Shown: positions 26,291 to 34,955, numbered from the stretch's first letter. The stretch is DNA of 64,000 nucleotides from Abyssibacter sp036156195 (GCA_036156195.1 JAYZUZ010000019.1:1-64000), one strand, 5' to 3'. Translations and numbers: made by a program. Notes: a model not told the origin generated them from the sequence alone.

Positions 26291-27120
26291 ACCGACACCT
26301 GTGCCTTGATATGCGGGTGCGAGGTATACCCCTCCAGCCGAAAGTGCTCGAAGCGGAAGGCTTCGATGTCGGTCACCTCGGGGTCCAGGTGCATGGTGGG
26401 CAAGGGATACGGGCTGCGCGTCAGCTGTAGGGCAGCCTGTTCCAGGTGATTGGAATACAGATGCGCATCGCCCAGCGTATGCACGAAGTCGCCGGGCTGA
26501 TACCCACAGACCTGCGCGAGCATCATCGTCAGCAATGCGTAGGACGCGATATTAAACGGCACCCCGAGAAAGATATCCGCACTGCGCTGGTACAGCTGGC
26601 AGGAGAGCTTGCCGTCGGCGACATAAAACTGGAACAGGCAATGACAGGGAGGGAGGGCTTGCAGGCCAGCCTCGGCATTCTCCACCGGCGACTTGCTCGG
26701 ATCGGGCAGCACCGTGGGGTTCCATGCCGACAACACGTGGCGCCGGGAATCGGGATTTGTCGTCAGGTTGCGCACCAGCTCGGCCAGCTGATCCACCACC
26801 ACGCCATTCGGCCCTTCCCAGGCACGCCATTGCTTGCCGTAAACCGGTCCGAGATCGCCGTCTTCGGTCGCCCACTCGTCCCAGATCGATACCCCATTGG
26901 CCTTGAGGTAGGCCGTGTTGGTGTCACCGGCAACAAACCACAGCAGCTCATGAATAATCGAGCGCAAATGCAGTTTCTTGGTCGTGACCATCGGAAACCC
27001 GTCGGCCAGATCAAAGCGCATCTGGTAGCCGAAGACCGACCGCGTACCCGTTCCCGTCCGGTCACTCTTGTCCGTGCCGTGGTCCAGCACGTGCTGCATC
27101 AGGTCAAGGTACTGCTTCAT
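26287..27120 (-). CDS. thyA: Thymidylate synthase
   Basis: 277-residue enzyme methylating dUMP to dTMP with methylene-tetrahydrofolate. The catalytic Cys159 lies in LPPCHCLFQFYV; DRTGTGTRSVFG, RSIIHELLWFVAGDTN and QRSADIFLGVPFNIASYA are further signatures. It is about 13 residues longer than the 264-residue E. coli enzyme because of an insert before the catalytic loop (PDPSKSPVENAEAG). Starts and stops overlap lgt and folA by 4 nt each, so translation is coupled in the unit. Confidence 0.97.
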   Translation of the reverse strand: MKQYLDLMQHVLDHGTDKSDRTGTGTRSVFGYQMRFDLADGFPMVTTKKLHLRSIIHELLWFVAGDTNTAYLKANGVSIWDEWATEDGDLGPVYGKQWRAWEGPNGVVVDQLAELVRNLTTNPDSRRHVLSAWNPTVLPDPSKSPVENAEAGLQALPPCHCLFQFYVADGKLSCQLYQRSADIFLGVPFNIASYALLTMMLAQVCGYQPGDFVHTLGDAHLYSNHLEQAALQLTRSPYPLPTMHLDPEVTDIEAFRFEHFRLEGYTSHPHIKAQVSV

Positions 27121-27935
27121 GAGCGGGCGGTGTCCAGCGGTCGGTCGTAGATCTTGCGGGTGTAGGCCACGACCAGCAAGACCACACCGGCCAGCAGCAT
27201 CGGCAGCGACAGCACCTGCCCCATCGTCACCCAGCCCCAGGCGAGGTAGCCGATATGAGCATCGGGTTCACGGACGAACTCGATGAGCGAACGGAAGACC
27301 GCATACAGCACGAGAAACAGACCGGACGCCGCCATCCGCGGACGGGGCCGCAGCGTAAAGACCCACAGAATCGTCAGCAGTAGCAGGCCCTCAAGTCCGG
27401 CCTCGTAGAGTTGCGATGGGTGGCGTGGAAAGTCTCCGGCTGCCGGATGGTGGAACACCATGCCCCAGGGCAGATCCGTGGGCCCGCCCCATAGCTCGCC
27501 GTTGATGAAGTTGCCGATACGGCCACAGAAGATGCCGGCCGGGGCCAGCACGACCACCATGTCGCCGACTTCCCAGAACGACTTTTGCACCTTCCGGGCA
27601 AAAAAGATCAGGCACACCGCAACGCCGATCAGCCCACCATGAAAACTCATGCCCCCCTGCCAGACCTTGTAGATCATTGACGGGTTATCCAGGAAGGCAT
27701 CGAAGTTATAGAAGAACACGCTGCCCAGGCGTCCACCGATAATGATGCCCAGCACCACGTAGAACAGCAGGTCGGCGATTTGATCCTTGGTCCACGGCCA
27801 GTCCGGCTTGGAGGCCCTGTAACGACCCAGCGCCCACGCCAACGTGAATCCAATCAGGTAGGACAGACCGTACCAGTGCACCTTGATCGGCCCCAGTGAA
27901 ATGGCGACCGGATCAAAATTGGGATGAACAAGCAT
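27117..27935 (-). CDS. lgt: Prolipoprotein diacylglyceryl transferase
   Basis: Inner-membrane enzyme (272 residues, about seven TM segments) that transfers diacylglyceryl from phosphatidylglycerol to the lipobox Cys of prolipoproteins. Signature GRIGNFINGELWG holds Arg139 and Asn142; MSFHGG holds His99, equivalent to the essential His of E. coli. It is first in a five-gene minus-strand unit with thyA, folA, a lipoprotein hydrolase and an Omp85 protein; lgt-thyA neighbours are common in Proteobacteria. The upstream gap to the SH3 gene is 71 nt. Confidence 0.97.
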   Translation of the reverse strand: MLVHPNFDPVAISLGPIKVHWYGLSYLIGFTLAWALGRYRASKPDWPWTKDQIADLLFYVVLGIIIGGRLGSVFFYNFDAFLDNPSMIYKVWQGGMSFHGGLIGVAVCLIFFARKVQKSFWEVGDMVVVLAPAGIFCGRIGNFINGELWGGPTDLPWGMVFHHPAAGDFPRHPSQLYEAGLEGLLLLTILWVFTLRPRPRMAASGLFLVLYAVFRSLIEFVREPDAHIGYLAWGWVTMGQVLSLPMLLAGVVLLVVAYTRKIYDRPLDTARS

Positions 27936-28006
27936 TGCGGAGTTCCTTGGGGCAGACCGCTATTGTAGTGCCCGACGTGACACGACCATGGCGAGGTAAT
28001 TCGAGA

Positions 28007-28678
28007 CTATGAGGATTCGAGTAAAGCCATCACCTCGGGGTTGAGTTCCAGCAGCCTGTCGGCCACCCAACCCTGCTGGCCCGATGCGTCGGTGATCGGC
28101 ACCCAGCGCTGACCGTCAATGTCAGCAACCGGTGCGAGGCGCAGGTTCACCCACGCCCCCGATTCAATCGAGGAAATAACGGCGCCCCCTGGCGCATCCC
28201 GGACCAGCGTGGCGGTCACGTAGGGGGACGTTCTTACCGGCAGGCCGTCGATGAGCAACCGGACCCGACGCTGCGCGTCATCCAGCGCCGAGCGCAATCC
28301 GGTTAGCTGCTCGCGCAGGCCCTGGAGTTCCGCTTGCAAGGCGTTATTGGCATCGGCCAGATCGTGCCTGTGTGCCTGGTGGTGTCGAATTTCGGCTTCC
28401 AGCCGCGCCAGCCGTTCGCTTTGCTCCACGAGTACGGCCTGCTGCCCGGCATCCTGATTGAACATGCCCAGCAGCACAGGCAGTGCCACCAGCCCCGCGA
28501 CCATGAGGCAAACCGCTGCGGCTTGACCCAGACGCATCGCGGCATCCACATGCTCGCGTCGAGCCAGCTCCCAGAACTCGCTGCCCGCCTGACGCGCCCG
28601 CCCGCGAGCACGCCAGACCAACAGCATGGCCAGGAGAATCAAGCCCAAAATTATGACGAGTCCGATGTGCTCCAACAC
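28007..28678 (-). CDS. Membrane protein with coiled coil and SH3-like domain
   Basis: I do not recognise this as a named family. Start GTG 28678 is preferred because AAGGAG lies 8 nt upstream and translation then begins directly in a TM segment (HIGLVIILGLILLAMLLV); the open frame extends to 28735. The 223-residue product has a second TM (VCLMVAGLVALPVLLGMF), a coiled coil of about 60 residues (LVEQSERLARLEAE onward) and a C-terminal SH3b-like domain (LPVRTSPYVTATLV ... QQGWVADRLLEL). This resembles envelope SH3 proteins that bind peptidoglycan, but no catalytic residues are visible. It may be transcribed alone. Confidence 0.7.
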   Translation of the reverse strand: MLEHIGLVIILGLILLAMLLVWRARGRARQAGSEFWELARREHVDAAMRLGQAAAVCLMVAGLVALPVLLGMFNQDAGQQAVLVEQSERLARLEAEIRHHQAHRHDLADANNALQAELQGLREQLTGLRSALDDAQRRVRLLIDGLPVRTSPYVTATLVRDAPGGAVISSIESGAWVNLRLAPVADIDGQRWVPITDASGQQGWVADRLLELNPEVMALLESS

Positions 28679-28763
28679 CCGAGCCACTCCTTGGTCATCC
28701 GATCGCCGCCTGCGCAGCACGGCGGCGGCTTCCACATAGCAACACGCACAAGACCACCCGGGG

Positions 28764-28803
28764 CCGAGGCGCTTGAAACCCTCGCGACCCCACAGCGCCT
28801 CGG
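28764..28803. other. Perfect 10-bp inverted repeat between rlmI and the SH3 gene
   Basis: CCGAGGCGCT (28764-28773) and AGCGCCTCGG (28794-28803) are exact inverted repeats with a 20-nt spacer. No T-tract follows on either strand, so it is not a standard terminator. It may be a leader hairpin of the SH3 gene or a factor-dependent stop for rlmI. A TAGAAT hexamer on the minus strand (28845-28840) lies upstream. Confidence 0.6.
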
Positions 28804-28879
28804 TTCAGGTTGGCCGGCGCGTTGTCACCGGCACCGTGAATTCTACCGTTTCGTGGGAACCGCCGCCCTCACCGCTTGG

Positions 28880-30064
28880 CTAGGCATCCACAGAACAGAG
28901 GAAGGCCTTGAGGTATTCGGTCTCCGGAATGGCGGCATGCACCGGGTGATCGAGGGCGGCGCCGCGCTGTGCCAGCACCATCATGCGCCGCCCTGATTCA
29001 GCGGCCGCCTTGCGAAGGGCTCCGCGCATAGCATCTGCAGTGAGGTGGTGCGAACACGAGGCCGCCAGCAACAATCCGTTGGGGGCCAGCAGTTCCATCG
29101 CCAGCCGATTGAGCTGCTGGTAGTGCCGGGTGCCCGCCGCCACGTCCTTCTTGCGCTTGATGAGTGCTGGCGGGTCCACCACCACCAGATCGAAGCGGGC
29201 CTTGTCGGCAGCCAGCGCTTCCAGCGACTGACGGGCGTCGCCTGCCCGGACATCGATCGTCACGTCATTCCGGCTGGCGTTGGCCTGGGCCTGCTCCAAG
29301 GCGGTTTCCGAGGCATCCAGACAGGTCACGCTGCGCGCACCACAGGTCGCGGCCGTCACTCCGAAGCCGCCGATGTAGCTGAAGACGTCCAGTACGCGCT
29401 GGCCAGCGGCCAGCTGCCCGACCAGGGCGCGATTATCACGCTGATCGAAGTACCAACCTGTCTTCTGCCCGGTCTTAAGCGGGGCAACGAAGCGGCGCCC
29501 GGCTTCCGATATCTCAATCGCATCCGGGACGTCGCCGCGAACCTCGATCTCTGGTTCCAGACCCTCCAGGCTGCGGACCGGTGCGTCACAGCGCCAGTAA
29601 ATCCCACGCGGTGACAAGGCCGTTTGCAGGGCGGCTTCAACCACGGGACGCAGGGCATCCATGCCCGCGGTGGTGCTTTGCGCCACCAAGACATCGCCAT
29701 AGCGGTCCACGACCAAGCCGGGCACGCCGTCCGATTCGCCGAAGAGCAGACGGTAAAAGCCGCCCGGATACACCCGCTCACGAAGCTGCAGCGCCTGTCG
29801 AATGCGCTCACCAAACCAAGCGGCATCGATGCTGGCGTGGGCGTTGCGCGTCAGCATGCGCGCGCAGATCAGCGACGCCGGGTTCACATACACCTGCCCC
29901 AGTGTCTTGCCGCGCGCGTCTTCGAGTCGGGCCAGCGCACCGGGCGCAAACGTCGTCAATGGGGTGCGCTGGATATCGACCTCGTTAGCGAACACCCAAA
30001 GATGGCCGATACGTAGGCGACGGTCGGCATGGGGTTTGAGGCGAAGACTGGGCAGGCTGGGCAT
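28880..30064 (-). CDS. rlmI: 23S rRNA (cytosine-5)-methyltransferase, RlmI family
   Basis: SAM-dependent RNA methyltransferase of 394 residues; E. coli RlmI methylates C1962 of 23S rRNA. An N-terminal PUA-like domain (LKPHADRRLRIGHLWVFANEV) is followed by the EEHEE-type middle domain and a Rossmann methyltransferase domain with TGWYFDQRDNRALV, VLDVFSYIGGFGVTA (SAM loop), VVVDPPALIKRKKD and the catalytic Cys in LLAASCSHHL. The full pattern is that of the RlmI/YccW group. It is divergent from the GDP-mannose hydrolase across about 100 bp. Confidence 0.92.
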   Translation of the reverse strand: MPSLPSLRLKPHADRRLRIGHLWVFANEVDIQRTPLTTFAPGALARLEDARGKTLGQVYVNPASLICARMLTRNAHASIDAAWFGERIRQALQLRERVYPGGFYRLLFGESDGVPGLVVDRYGDVLVAQSTTAGMDALRPVVEAALQTALSPRGIYWRCDAPVRSLEGLEPEIEVRGDVPDAIEISEAGRRFVAPLKTGQKTGWYFDQRDNRALVGQLAAGQRVLDVFSYIGGFGVTAATCGARSVTCLDASETALEQAQANASRNDVTIDVRAGDARQSLEALAADKARFDLVVVDPPALIKRKKDVAAGTRHYQQLNRLAMELLAPNGLLLAASCSHHLTADAMRGALRKAAAESGRRMMVLAQRGAALDHPVHAAIPETEYLKAFLCSVDA

Positions 30065-30161
30065 AGCGGGGTTTCCGGGCTGGCGATCGGCGGGGCTGGA
30101 TCATACCGACATCGGCCCTGCCATCGGCCAGCCGTATCGACCCGACGCAGCCACGCTGGCT

Positions 30162-30665
30162 ATGCTGCGCATCCCGCCCCACCTTGGATCCTGCCCGGTG
30201 CTTGATCGCAAAGCCTTTCTTCACGTCGTGCAGCACGCGCCGCTGATCTCGATGGACTTGCTTGTGCCACACCAGAACCAGTTGCTGATGGGACGTCGAA
30301 TCAACGAGCCGGCCCGCGGCAGTTGGTTCGTGCCCGGTGGCCGGATCCGCAAGAACGAAACGCTGGAGCACGCCTTTGAGCGACTGTGCCAGGCCGAACT
30401 GGGCCTGACACTCGCCTTGGATCAGGCGCGGCTCGCGGGCGCCTTTACGCATCACTACGACAGCAATTTTGCCGACGCCCCCGGCATCACCACGCATTAC
30501 GTCGTGCTGGCCTATCAGCTGCCCAGGGGCTGCCTGGACCCGGCACTCACGACGCTCCCTCCCGATCAGCACGACAGCTACGCCTGGATCGGCCCGCAGC
30601 ACGAAGATCTGCCGGTGCACCCGAACTCGGGCGCCTATTTCGACGTACTGTCGCCTAGTCCTTAA
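30162..30665 (+). CDS. gmm: GDP-mannose mannosyl hydrolase (Nudix fold)
   Basis: Nudix-related enzyme that cleaves the glycosidic bond of GDP-mannose to GDP and mannose. The segment WFVPGGRIRKNETLEHAFER continuing to QAELGL is the GDPMH form of the Nudix box, in which the usual REUxEE part is altered. LISMDLLVPHQNQLLMGRR and AFTHHYDSNF also match the family. ATG 30162 gives 167 residues; GTG 30198 gives VLDRKAFLHVV, which aligns better with the E. coli N-terminus, so it may be the real start. No mannose or capsule genes are adjacent. Its 3' end overlaps the convergent ABC permease gene by 11 nt. Confidence 0.88.
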   Translation: MLRIPPHLGSCPVLDRKAFLHVVQHAPLISMDLLVPHQNQLLMGRRINEPARGSWFVPGGRIRKNETLEHAFERLCQAELGLTLALDQARLAGAFTHHYDSNFADAPGITTHYVVLAYQLPRGCLDPALTTLPPDQHDSYAWIGPQHEDLPVHPNSGAYFDVLSPSP

Positions 30666-31416
30666 GCCGATACCCGGTGCGAAAGATCCAGAACACCCCG
30701 GCCAGGCAAAGGGCGAGAAACCCGAGGATGGCGAGGATGCTCACGCCAACCGCCACATCAGCCACGCCATAGAAGCTCCAGCGAAACACGCTGATCAGGT
30801 AGACCACCGGGTTGAACAGCGTGATGGTCTGCCACAGCGGCGGCAGCATGCTGATGGAGTAGAAACTGCCGCCCAGAAAGGTCAGTGGCGTGACGATCAT
30901 CATCGGCACGATCTGCAGCTTTTCGAAGCCATCCGCCCAGATACCGATAATGAAACCGAACAGGCTGAAGGTGACGGCGGTGGTCACCAGAAACGTCAGC
31001 ATCCAGAACGGATGTGCAATGTCGTAGTCGACGAACAGCTTGGCCGTCAACAGAATCAGCACACCGAGGATGACCGACTTGGATGCCGCTGCGCCGACAT
31101 ACCCCATGACGATTTCGAACGGCGAAACCGGTGCCGACAACACCTCGTAAATCGTGCCCGAGAATCGGGGGAAATAGATGCCAAACGAGGCATTGGAAAT
31201 GCTCTCGTTGAGTAGCGACAGCATGATCAGGCCCGGGATGATGAACGCGCCGTAGCTAATGCCGTCGATTTCGACCATGCGCGAACCGATCGCCGAGCCG
31301 AAAACAACGAAATAAAGCGACGTGGAGATCACCGGCGAGGCAATGGATTGCATGAGGGTGCGGCGGGTCCGAGCCATCTCGAATCCGTAAATGGCGCGTA
31401 TGGCGTGCCAGTTCAT
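30655..31416 (-). CDS. ABC-2 type transporter permease (YadH family)
   Basis: 253-residue inner-membrane protein with about six TM segments, the permease half of a YadGH-type exporter. The start ARTRRTLMQSIASPVISTSLYFVVFG and the conserved YEVLSAPVSPFEIVMGYVGAA region are typical of the family. Substrate unknown; relatives have been proposed for polysaccharide or drug export. It overlaps the ATPase gene by 4 nt (31413-31416). Confidence 0.9.
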   Translation of the reverse strand: MNWHAIRAIYGFEMARTRRTLMQSIASPVISTSLYFVVFGSAIGSRMVEIDGISYGAFIIPGLIMLSLLNESISNASFGIYFPRFSGTIYEVLSAPVSPFEIVMGYVGAAASKSVILGVLILLTAKLFVDYDIAHPFWMLTFLVTTAVTFSLFGFIIGIWADGFEKLQIVPMMIVTPLTFLGGSFYSISMLPPLWQTITLFNPVVYLISVFRWSFYGVADVAVGVSILAILGFLALCLAGVFWIFRTGYRLKD

Positions 31417-32342
31417 GCGGCATCCTCTTGGACAAGACTGACAAAGATGTCTTCCAGTGATGACTGGCGGGACTGCAGGTCGGAGAATTCGATGCCCGCT
31501 TCGCCCAGCTCACGCAATAGGGCGGCCACACTGCCCTGCTCGCTGTGCGAGTCGTAGGTGTAGACCAGGCGATGCCCGTCCGCCTCCAGCGTCAGCCCCG
31601 GCCATTGCAGCGACGCAGGCAATGCCGTCAGCGCCTCGGGCAATTGCAGCCGCAGTTCCTTTTGCCCCAGCTTGTCCATGAGCGTGGTCTTGTCCTCCAC
31701 CAGAATCAGCTCGCCACGGCGAATGACGCCGATCCGATCCGCCATGGCTTCGGCCTCCTCGATGTAATGCGTGGTCAGAATGATGGTGACGCCTGCCGCA
31801 CGAAGCCCGCTGACCATCTCCCACATGTCGCGGCGCAGCTCGACATCCACGCCCGCAGTGGGTTCGTCAAGAAACAGGATCTGCGGCTCATGCGACAAGG
31901 CCTTGGCAATCATGACCCGACGCTTCATGCCGCCGGACAGCTCCATCAGCCGGTTGTTGCGTTTGTCCCAAAGCGACAAATCACGCAGCACCTTTTCGAT
32001 ATGGGCATCGTCACGCGGCTTGCCGAACAGCCCCCGGCTGAAGCTCACGGTATTCCACACCGACTCAAAGGCATCCGTAGTCAACTCCTGCGGCACCAGC
32101 CCGATTTTGGCCCGCGCGGCGCGGTAGTCGGCCACGATGTCATGACCGTCGGCTGTCACGGTGCCGGCGCTGGGCGTCACGATGCCGCAAATAATGCTGA
32201 TCAACGTGGTCTTACCGGCCCCGTTCGGACCCAGCAATGCGAAAATTTCACCCGAGCGAATGCTCAGGTCGATGTTGCGCAGCGCCTGAAAGCCGCCTTG
32301 GTAGGTCTTGTTCAGGCCACTGACTTCGATGATTCCGGACAC
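31413..32342 (-). CDS. ABC transporter ATP-binding protein (YadG family)
   Basis: 309-residue ATPase partner of the downstream permease. Walker A GPNGAGKTT, Q-loop LVPQELTTDAFESVWN, signature LSGGMKRRVMIAK, Walker B ILFLDEPTAGVD and switch His in ILTTHYIEEAE are all intact. A C-terminal extension of about 80 residues is common to the YadG group. The unit is two genes; the M23 gene is divergent across 113 bp. Confidence 0.93.
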   Translation of the reverse strand: MSGIIEVSGLNKTYQGGFQALRNIDLSIRSGEIFALLGPNGAGKTTLISIICGIVTPSAGTVTADGHDIVADYRAARAKIGLVPQELTTDAFESVWNTVSFSRGLFGKPRDDAHIEKVLRDLSLWDKRNNRLMELSGGMKRRVMIAKALSHEPQILFLDEPTAGVDVELRRDMWEMVSGLRAAGVTIILTTHYIEEAEAMADRIGVIRRGELILVEDKTTLMDKLGQKELRLQLPEALTALPASLQWPGLTLEADGHRLVYTYDSHSEQGSVAALLRELGEAGIEFSDLQSRQSSLEDIFVSLVQEDAA

Positions 32343-32455
32343 GTATCCACCTGTTGTGGCGACATGAAAGTCGGGAAGTCTGCCAGTCTTGGCGGTCGCT
32401 GGGGTGACAACGCCCCGCCATCACCACCACAGCCACCTATTGCTCGAGTGCCGGC

Positions 32456-33163
32456 ATGACGATCCAGCCACACCATCCCGCCCTGTTCGCTGACCCTGAC
32501 TGGCACCCTCCGCTGCCCGTCGCTGTACTCGAGCAGCCCGCACTGCGCCTCGACCTGTCCGCCAGCAACCCCCACCTGTCGTCTGTCTGTGTGGACGACG
32601 CCCAGGCGTTCGGACACTGGATTCAGGCCCAGGTGACTGCGGCAAGCTGTCGCTGGGCCATCGGGGGCTACGCGGAACACAGGGGGCTCTATGCCATGAG
32701 TCCCTTATTTGGCGATGGCGCGGCAGCCCGCTCTCTGCACCTGGGGGTCGATTGCTGGCTACCCGCGGGCACCCAGGTGTTCGCCGCTCGGGACGGCCAT
32801 GTACACAGCACGGGGAATAATGCCCGGTTTGGTGACTATGGCCCGACCATTATTCTGGCCCATGGGACCGATGAAGCGCCCCTGCACACCTTGTACGGAC
32901 ACCTCGACCCGGCGTCGCTCGAACTCACCCGAGCGGGCCAGGCCGTTCGCGCCGGCCAGCTCATAGGCTGGCTGGGCCAACCCACCGTCAATGTCGGCTG
33001 GCCCCCGCATCTGCACTTTCAAATCATTCGGAACCTGGGCGGCTACAGCGGCGACTTTCCGGGCGTTTGCGCGGCCTCGGAGGCCGATGCCTGGCTGCTA
33101 CGCTGCCCCGATCCGATGCCGCTGTTCGAGCAATGGTGCGCTGACCTGCTACTCAATCCGTAA
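32456..33163 (+). CDS. Stand-alone M23 (LytM-like) peptidase domain protein, no signal peptide
   Basis: 235-residue protein with an M23 fold in its C-terminal 150 residues: first metal ligands in SLHLGVDCWLPAGTQVFA (HxxxD), then DYGPTIILAHG, LHTLYGHLDP and the HxH in GWPPHLHFQII. No signal peptide or TM is seen, unusual for a cell-wall hydrolase. The sequence around DYGPTIIL, NVGWPPHLHFQ and GDFPGV recalls the middle module of bacterial kinase-M23-class III aminotransferase fusion proteins rather than LytM or NlpD. This gene may be a free version of that module; its function is unknown. The start ATG 32456 has no strong ribosome site. Confidence 0.78.
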   Translation: MTIQPHHPALFADPDWHPPLPVAVLEQPALRLDLSASNPHLSSVCVDDAQAFGHWIQAQVTAASCRWAIGGYAEHRGLYAMSPLFGDGAAARSLHLGVDCWLPAGTQVFAARDGHVHSTGNNARFGDYGPTIILAHGTDEAPLHTLYGHLDPASLELTRAGQAVRAGQLIGWLGQPTVNVGWPPHLHFQIIRNLGGYSGDFPGVCAASEADAWLLRCPDPMPLFEQWCADLLLNP

Positions 33164-33366
33164 CGTCGATCGTCGACGGCCGCCAGACGCCCAGACTGCG
33201 AAGCCTGTCATGCATTCACCAGGGCTTCACAGGGGGATTCACCTCGACTTCATCTGAGGTCGCCTAGAGTCGGTCGCGTTCTCGTCGCGCGGCCAGTCCT
33301 GTCTCGGCGCTCTCCCCGGCGCCGCTCAGTTCCATGCACTCGCACGCGTTGACGGAACACCCCCTG

Positions 33367-33395
33367 CCCTCGCACCCGCCGGTGCGAGGGGTTTT
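33367..33395 (+). terminator. Probable intrinsic terminator or leader hairpin
   Basis: A perfect 10-bp stem CCCTCGCACC-CGCC-GGTGCGAGGG is followed by GTTTT. It can terminate transcripts from the M23 gene, or from a short RNA starting in the 33164-33366 gap, which otherwise holds no feature I can support. It sits 43 nt before the DUF4332 start. Confidence 0.65.
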
Positions 33396-33437
33396 GACCA
33401 ACGTACAGGTTGTGCGAGATCGGTTTAGGAGATTGGA

Positions 33438-33842
33438 ATGGCAAAGCTTTCTGATATCGAAGGCATCGGCGAGACCTATGCGAACAAGCTCAAGAATGCC
33501 GGCATCGGCTCCACCCAGGCGCTGCTAGACAGCGGCTCTAGCAAGAAAGGCCGCAAAAAAATCGCAGAGGAATCCGGTGTCAGTGAAAAACGGGTGCTGG
33601 CCTGGGTAAACCGGGCGGACCTGTCCCGCATCAAGGGTGTCAGTACCCAGTATGCGGACTTGCTGGAAGCTGCAGGCGTGGACACCGTGCCTGAACTGGC
33701 TCAGCGCAACGCCGAGAATCTGCAGGCGAAAATGGTCGAGGTCAATGCCGATAAGCACCTGGTACGGCAGGTTCCTGGTGCCACCACCGTGATGGATTGG
33801 GTGGCCCAGGCCAAGGCACTGCCCCGCGTTATCACCCACTAG
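33438..33842 (+). CDS. DUF4332 helix-hairpin-helix protein
   Basis: 134-residue small protein with two helix-hairpin-helix repeats: DIEGIGETYANKLKNAGI and RIKGVSTQYADLLEAAGV, the pattern of DUF4332 (related to the DNA-binding HhH of DNA polymerase lambda and RuvA). It probably binds nucleic acid without sequence specificity; its role is unknown. A strong ribosome site (TTAGGAG) lies before the ATG and a strong terminator at 33861 follows, so it is a monocistronic gene. Confidence 0.85.
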   Translation: MAKLSDIEGIGETYANKLKNAGIGSTQALLDSGSSKKGRKKIAEESGVSEKRVLAWVNRADLSRIKGVSTQYADLLEAAGVDTVPELAQRNAENLQAKMVEVNADKHLVRQVPGATTVMDWVAQAKALPRVITH

Positions 33843-33860
33843 CCCCCTGGCATCGCGAGA

Positions 33861-33891
33861 ACGGCGCCCGCCATCCGGTGGGCGCCGTTTT
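33861..33891 (+). terminator. Intrinsic terminator of the DUF4332 gene
   Basis: Twelve-bp stem starting ACGGCGCCCGCC, loop ATCC, one G-U pair, followed by TTTT. It lies between two convergent genes; on the minus strand no T-run follows it, so it serves the DUF4332 gene. Confidence 0.88.
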
Positions 33892-33901
33892 GATGTCAGC
33901 C

Positions 33902-34846
33902 CTAGCCGCCGACCGGCGCTGGAAGCGCCGCCGAGAACGCTTGCTGGTAACGCGCGGCAAAATCCGCCGGATCAATGCTGTAGTTCTGCGGCCCGTTCTG
34001 GGCGATCTTGATCGCGCCCATCAGGGAGGCAATGCGCCCTGTCGTCGCCCAGTCGTAGCCCTGCTGCAAACCGTAGAGCAGGCCACCGCGGTACGCATCC
34101 CCGCAGCCGGTCGGATCAACGACCGCATCGGCCTTGGCGCAGGGGATGTGCAACATGTCACCGCCCGTATAGATCTCAGAACCCTGCGCACCGCGGGTGA
34201 CAATCAGCGCCTCGACATGCTCGGCAATCTCGGCCGGCTGCCAGCCGGTGCGTTCGGTCATGACTGCCTGCTCGTAGTCATTCACCGCAACGTAAGTCGC
34301 CTGTTCGATGAATCGCTTCAGGTCATCGCCATCGAACATCGGTAAGCCCTGACCGGGATCGAAGATGAAAGGCACCCCGGCTTCAGCAAATTGGGCGGCG
34401 TGCTGGATCATGCCGTCACGACCATCCGGGGCAACAATCCCCAGCGTGGCCTCGGCAGGGATCGCCTGCTCGTGAGCGTGATTCATGGCCCCAGGGTGGA
34501 AAGCCGTGATCTGGTTGTCGTCCAGATCGGTGGTGATGAACGCCTGGGCGGTGAACGCCTCTGCAACCGTCTTCACATAGGTCTGGTCAATGCCCAGGCC
34601 GGTCAGCCGCTCGGTGTAGGGGCCGAAGTCCATGCCGACGGTGCCCATGGGCTTGCCGCTGCCGCCCAGCTGCTGCAAGGCATAGGCAATGTTCGCGGCA
34701 CAGCCACCGAACTGCTTGCGCATCTCGGGCACCAGAAACGCCACGTTCAACGCATGGACGCGTTCGGGAAGAATCTCCTCACTGAACCGGCCGGGAAACA
34801 CCATGATGTTGTCGTAGGCCAGCGAGCCGCAGATGATGGCGGTCAT
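33902..34846 (-). CDS. PfkB-family carbohydrate/nucleoside kinase (adenosine kinase-like)
   Basis: 314-residue PfkB kinase that phosphorylates a sugar or nucleoside with ATP. Motifs: GGCAANIAYALQQLGG (substrate site), VNDYEQAVM, and the anion hole and catalytic Asp in DPTGCGDAYRGGLLYG (usual form DTTGAGD). The whole-sequence look is that of bacterial proteins annotated adenosine kinase, but ribokinase- or fructokinase-like activity cannot be excluded. The start at 34846 has AAGGAGTGA upstream; the frame stays open to 35083 without coding signs. It is downstream of gcvPB, separated by 109 nt with a GC-rich hairpin. Confidence 0.85.
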   Translation of the reverse strand: MTAIICGSLAYDNIMVFPGRFSEEILPERVHALNVAFLVPEMRKQFGGCAANIAYALQQLGGSGKPMGTVGMDFGPYTERLTGLGIDQTYVKTVAEAFTAQAFITTDLDDNQITAFHPGAMNHAHEQAIPAEATLGIVAPDGRDGMIQHAAQFAEAGVPFIFDPGQGLPMFDGDDLKRFIEQATYVAVNDYEQAVMTERTGWQPAEIAEHVEALIVTRGAQGSEIYTGGDMLHIPCAKADAVVDPTGCGDAYRGGLLYGLQQGYDWATTGRIASLMGAIKIAQNGPQNYSIDPADFAARYQQAFSAALPAPVGG

Positions 34847-34914
34847 GTCATTCACTCCTTGAATCTGAGTCGGTTCTTGGAAGCACCACGATCCGGTCTG
34901 CATCGCAGGCACTG

Positions 34915-34942
34915 GCCGACGCCGCAATCGCGCGGCGCCGGC
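34915..34942 (-). other. GC-rich hairpin between gcvPB and the PfkB kinase gene
   Basis: GCCGACGCCGC and GCGGCGCCGGC form an 11-bp stem with one G-U pair and a 6-nt loop. There is no U-tract, so it may stabilise the 3' end of the gcv transcript or reduce read-through rather than terminate fully. Confidence 0.4.
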
Positions 34943-34955
34943 ACATCGGGAAGGG

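Noticed and set aside
33164..33366. Possible small RNA gene before the 33367 hairpin
   Set aside because: A terminator-like hairpin is present but no promoter or conserved RNA structure could be recognised, so no RNA gene is called.
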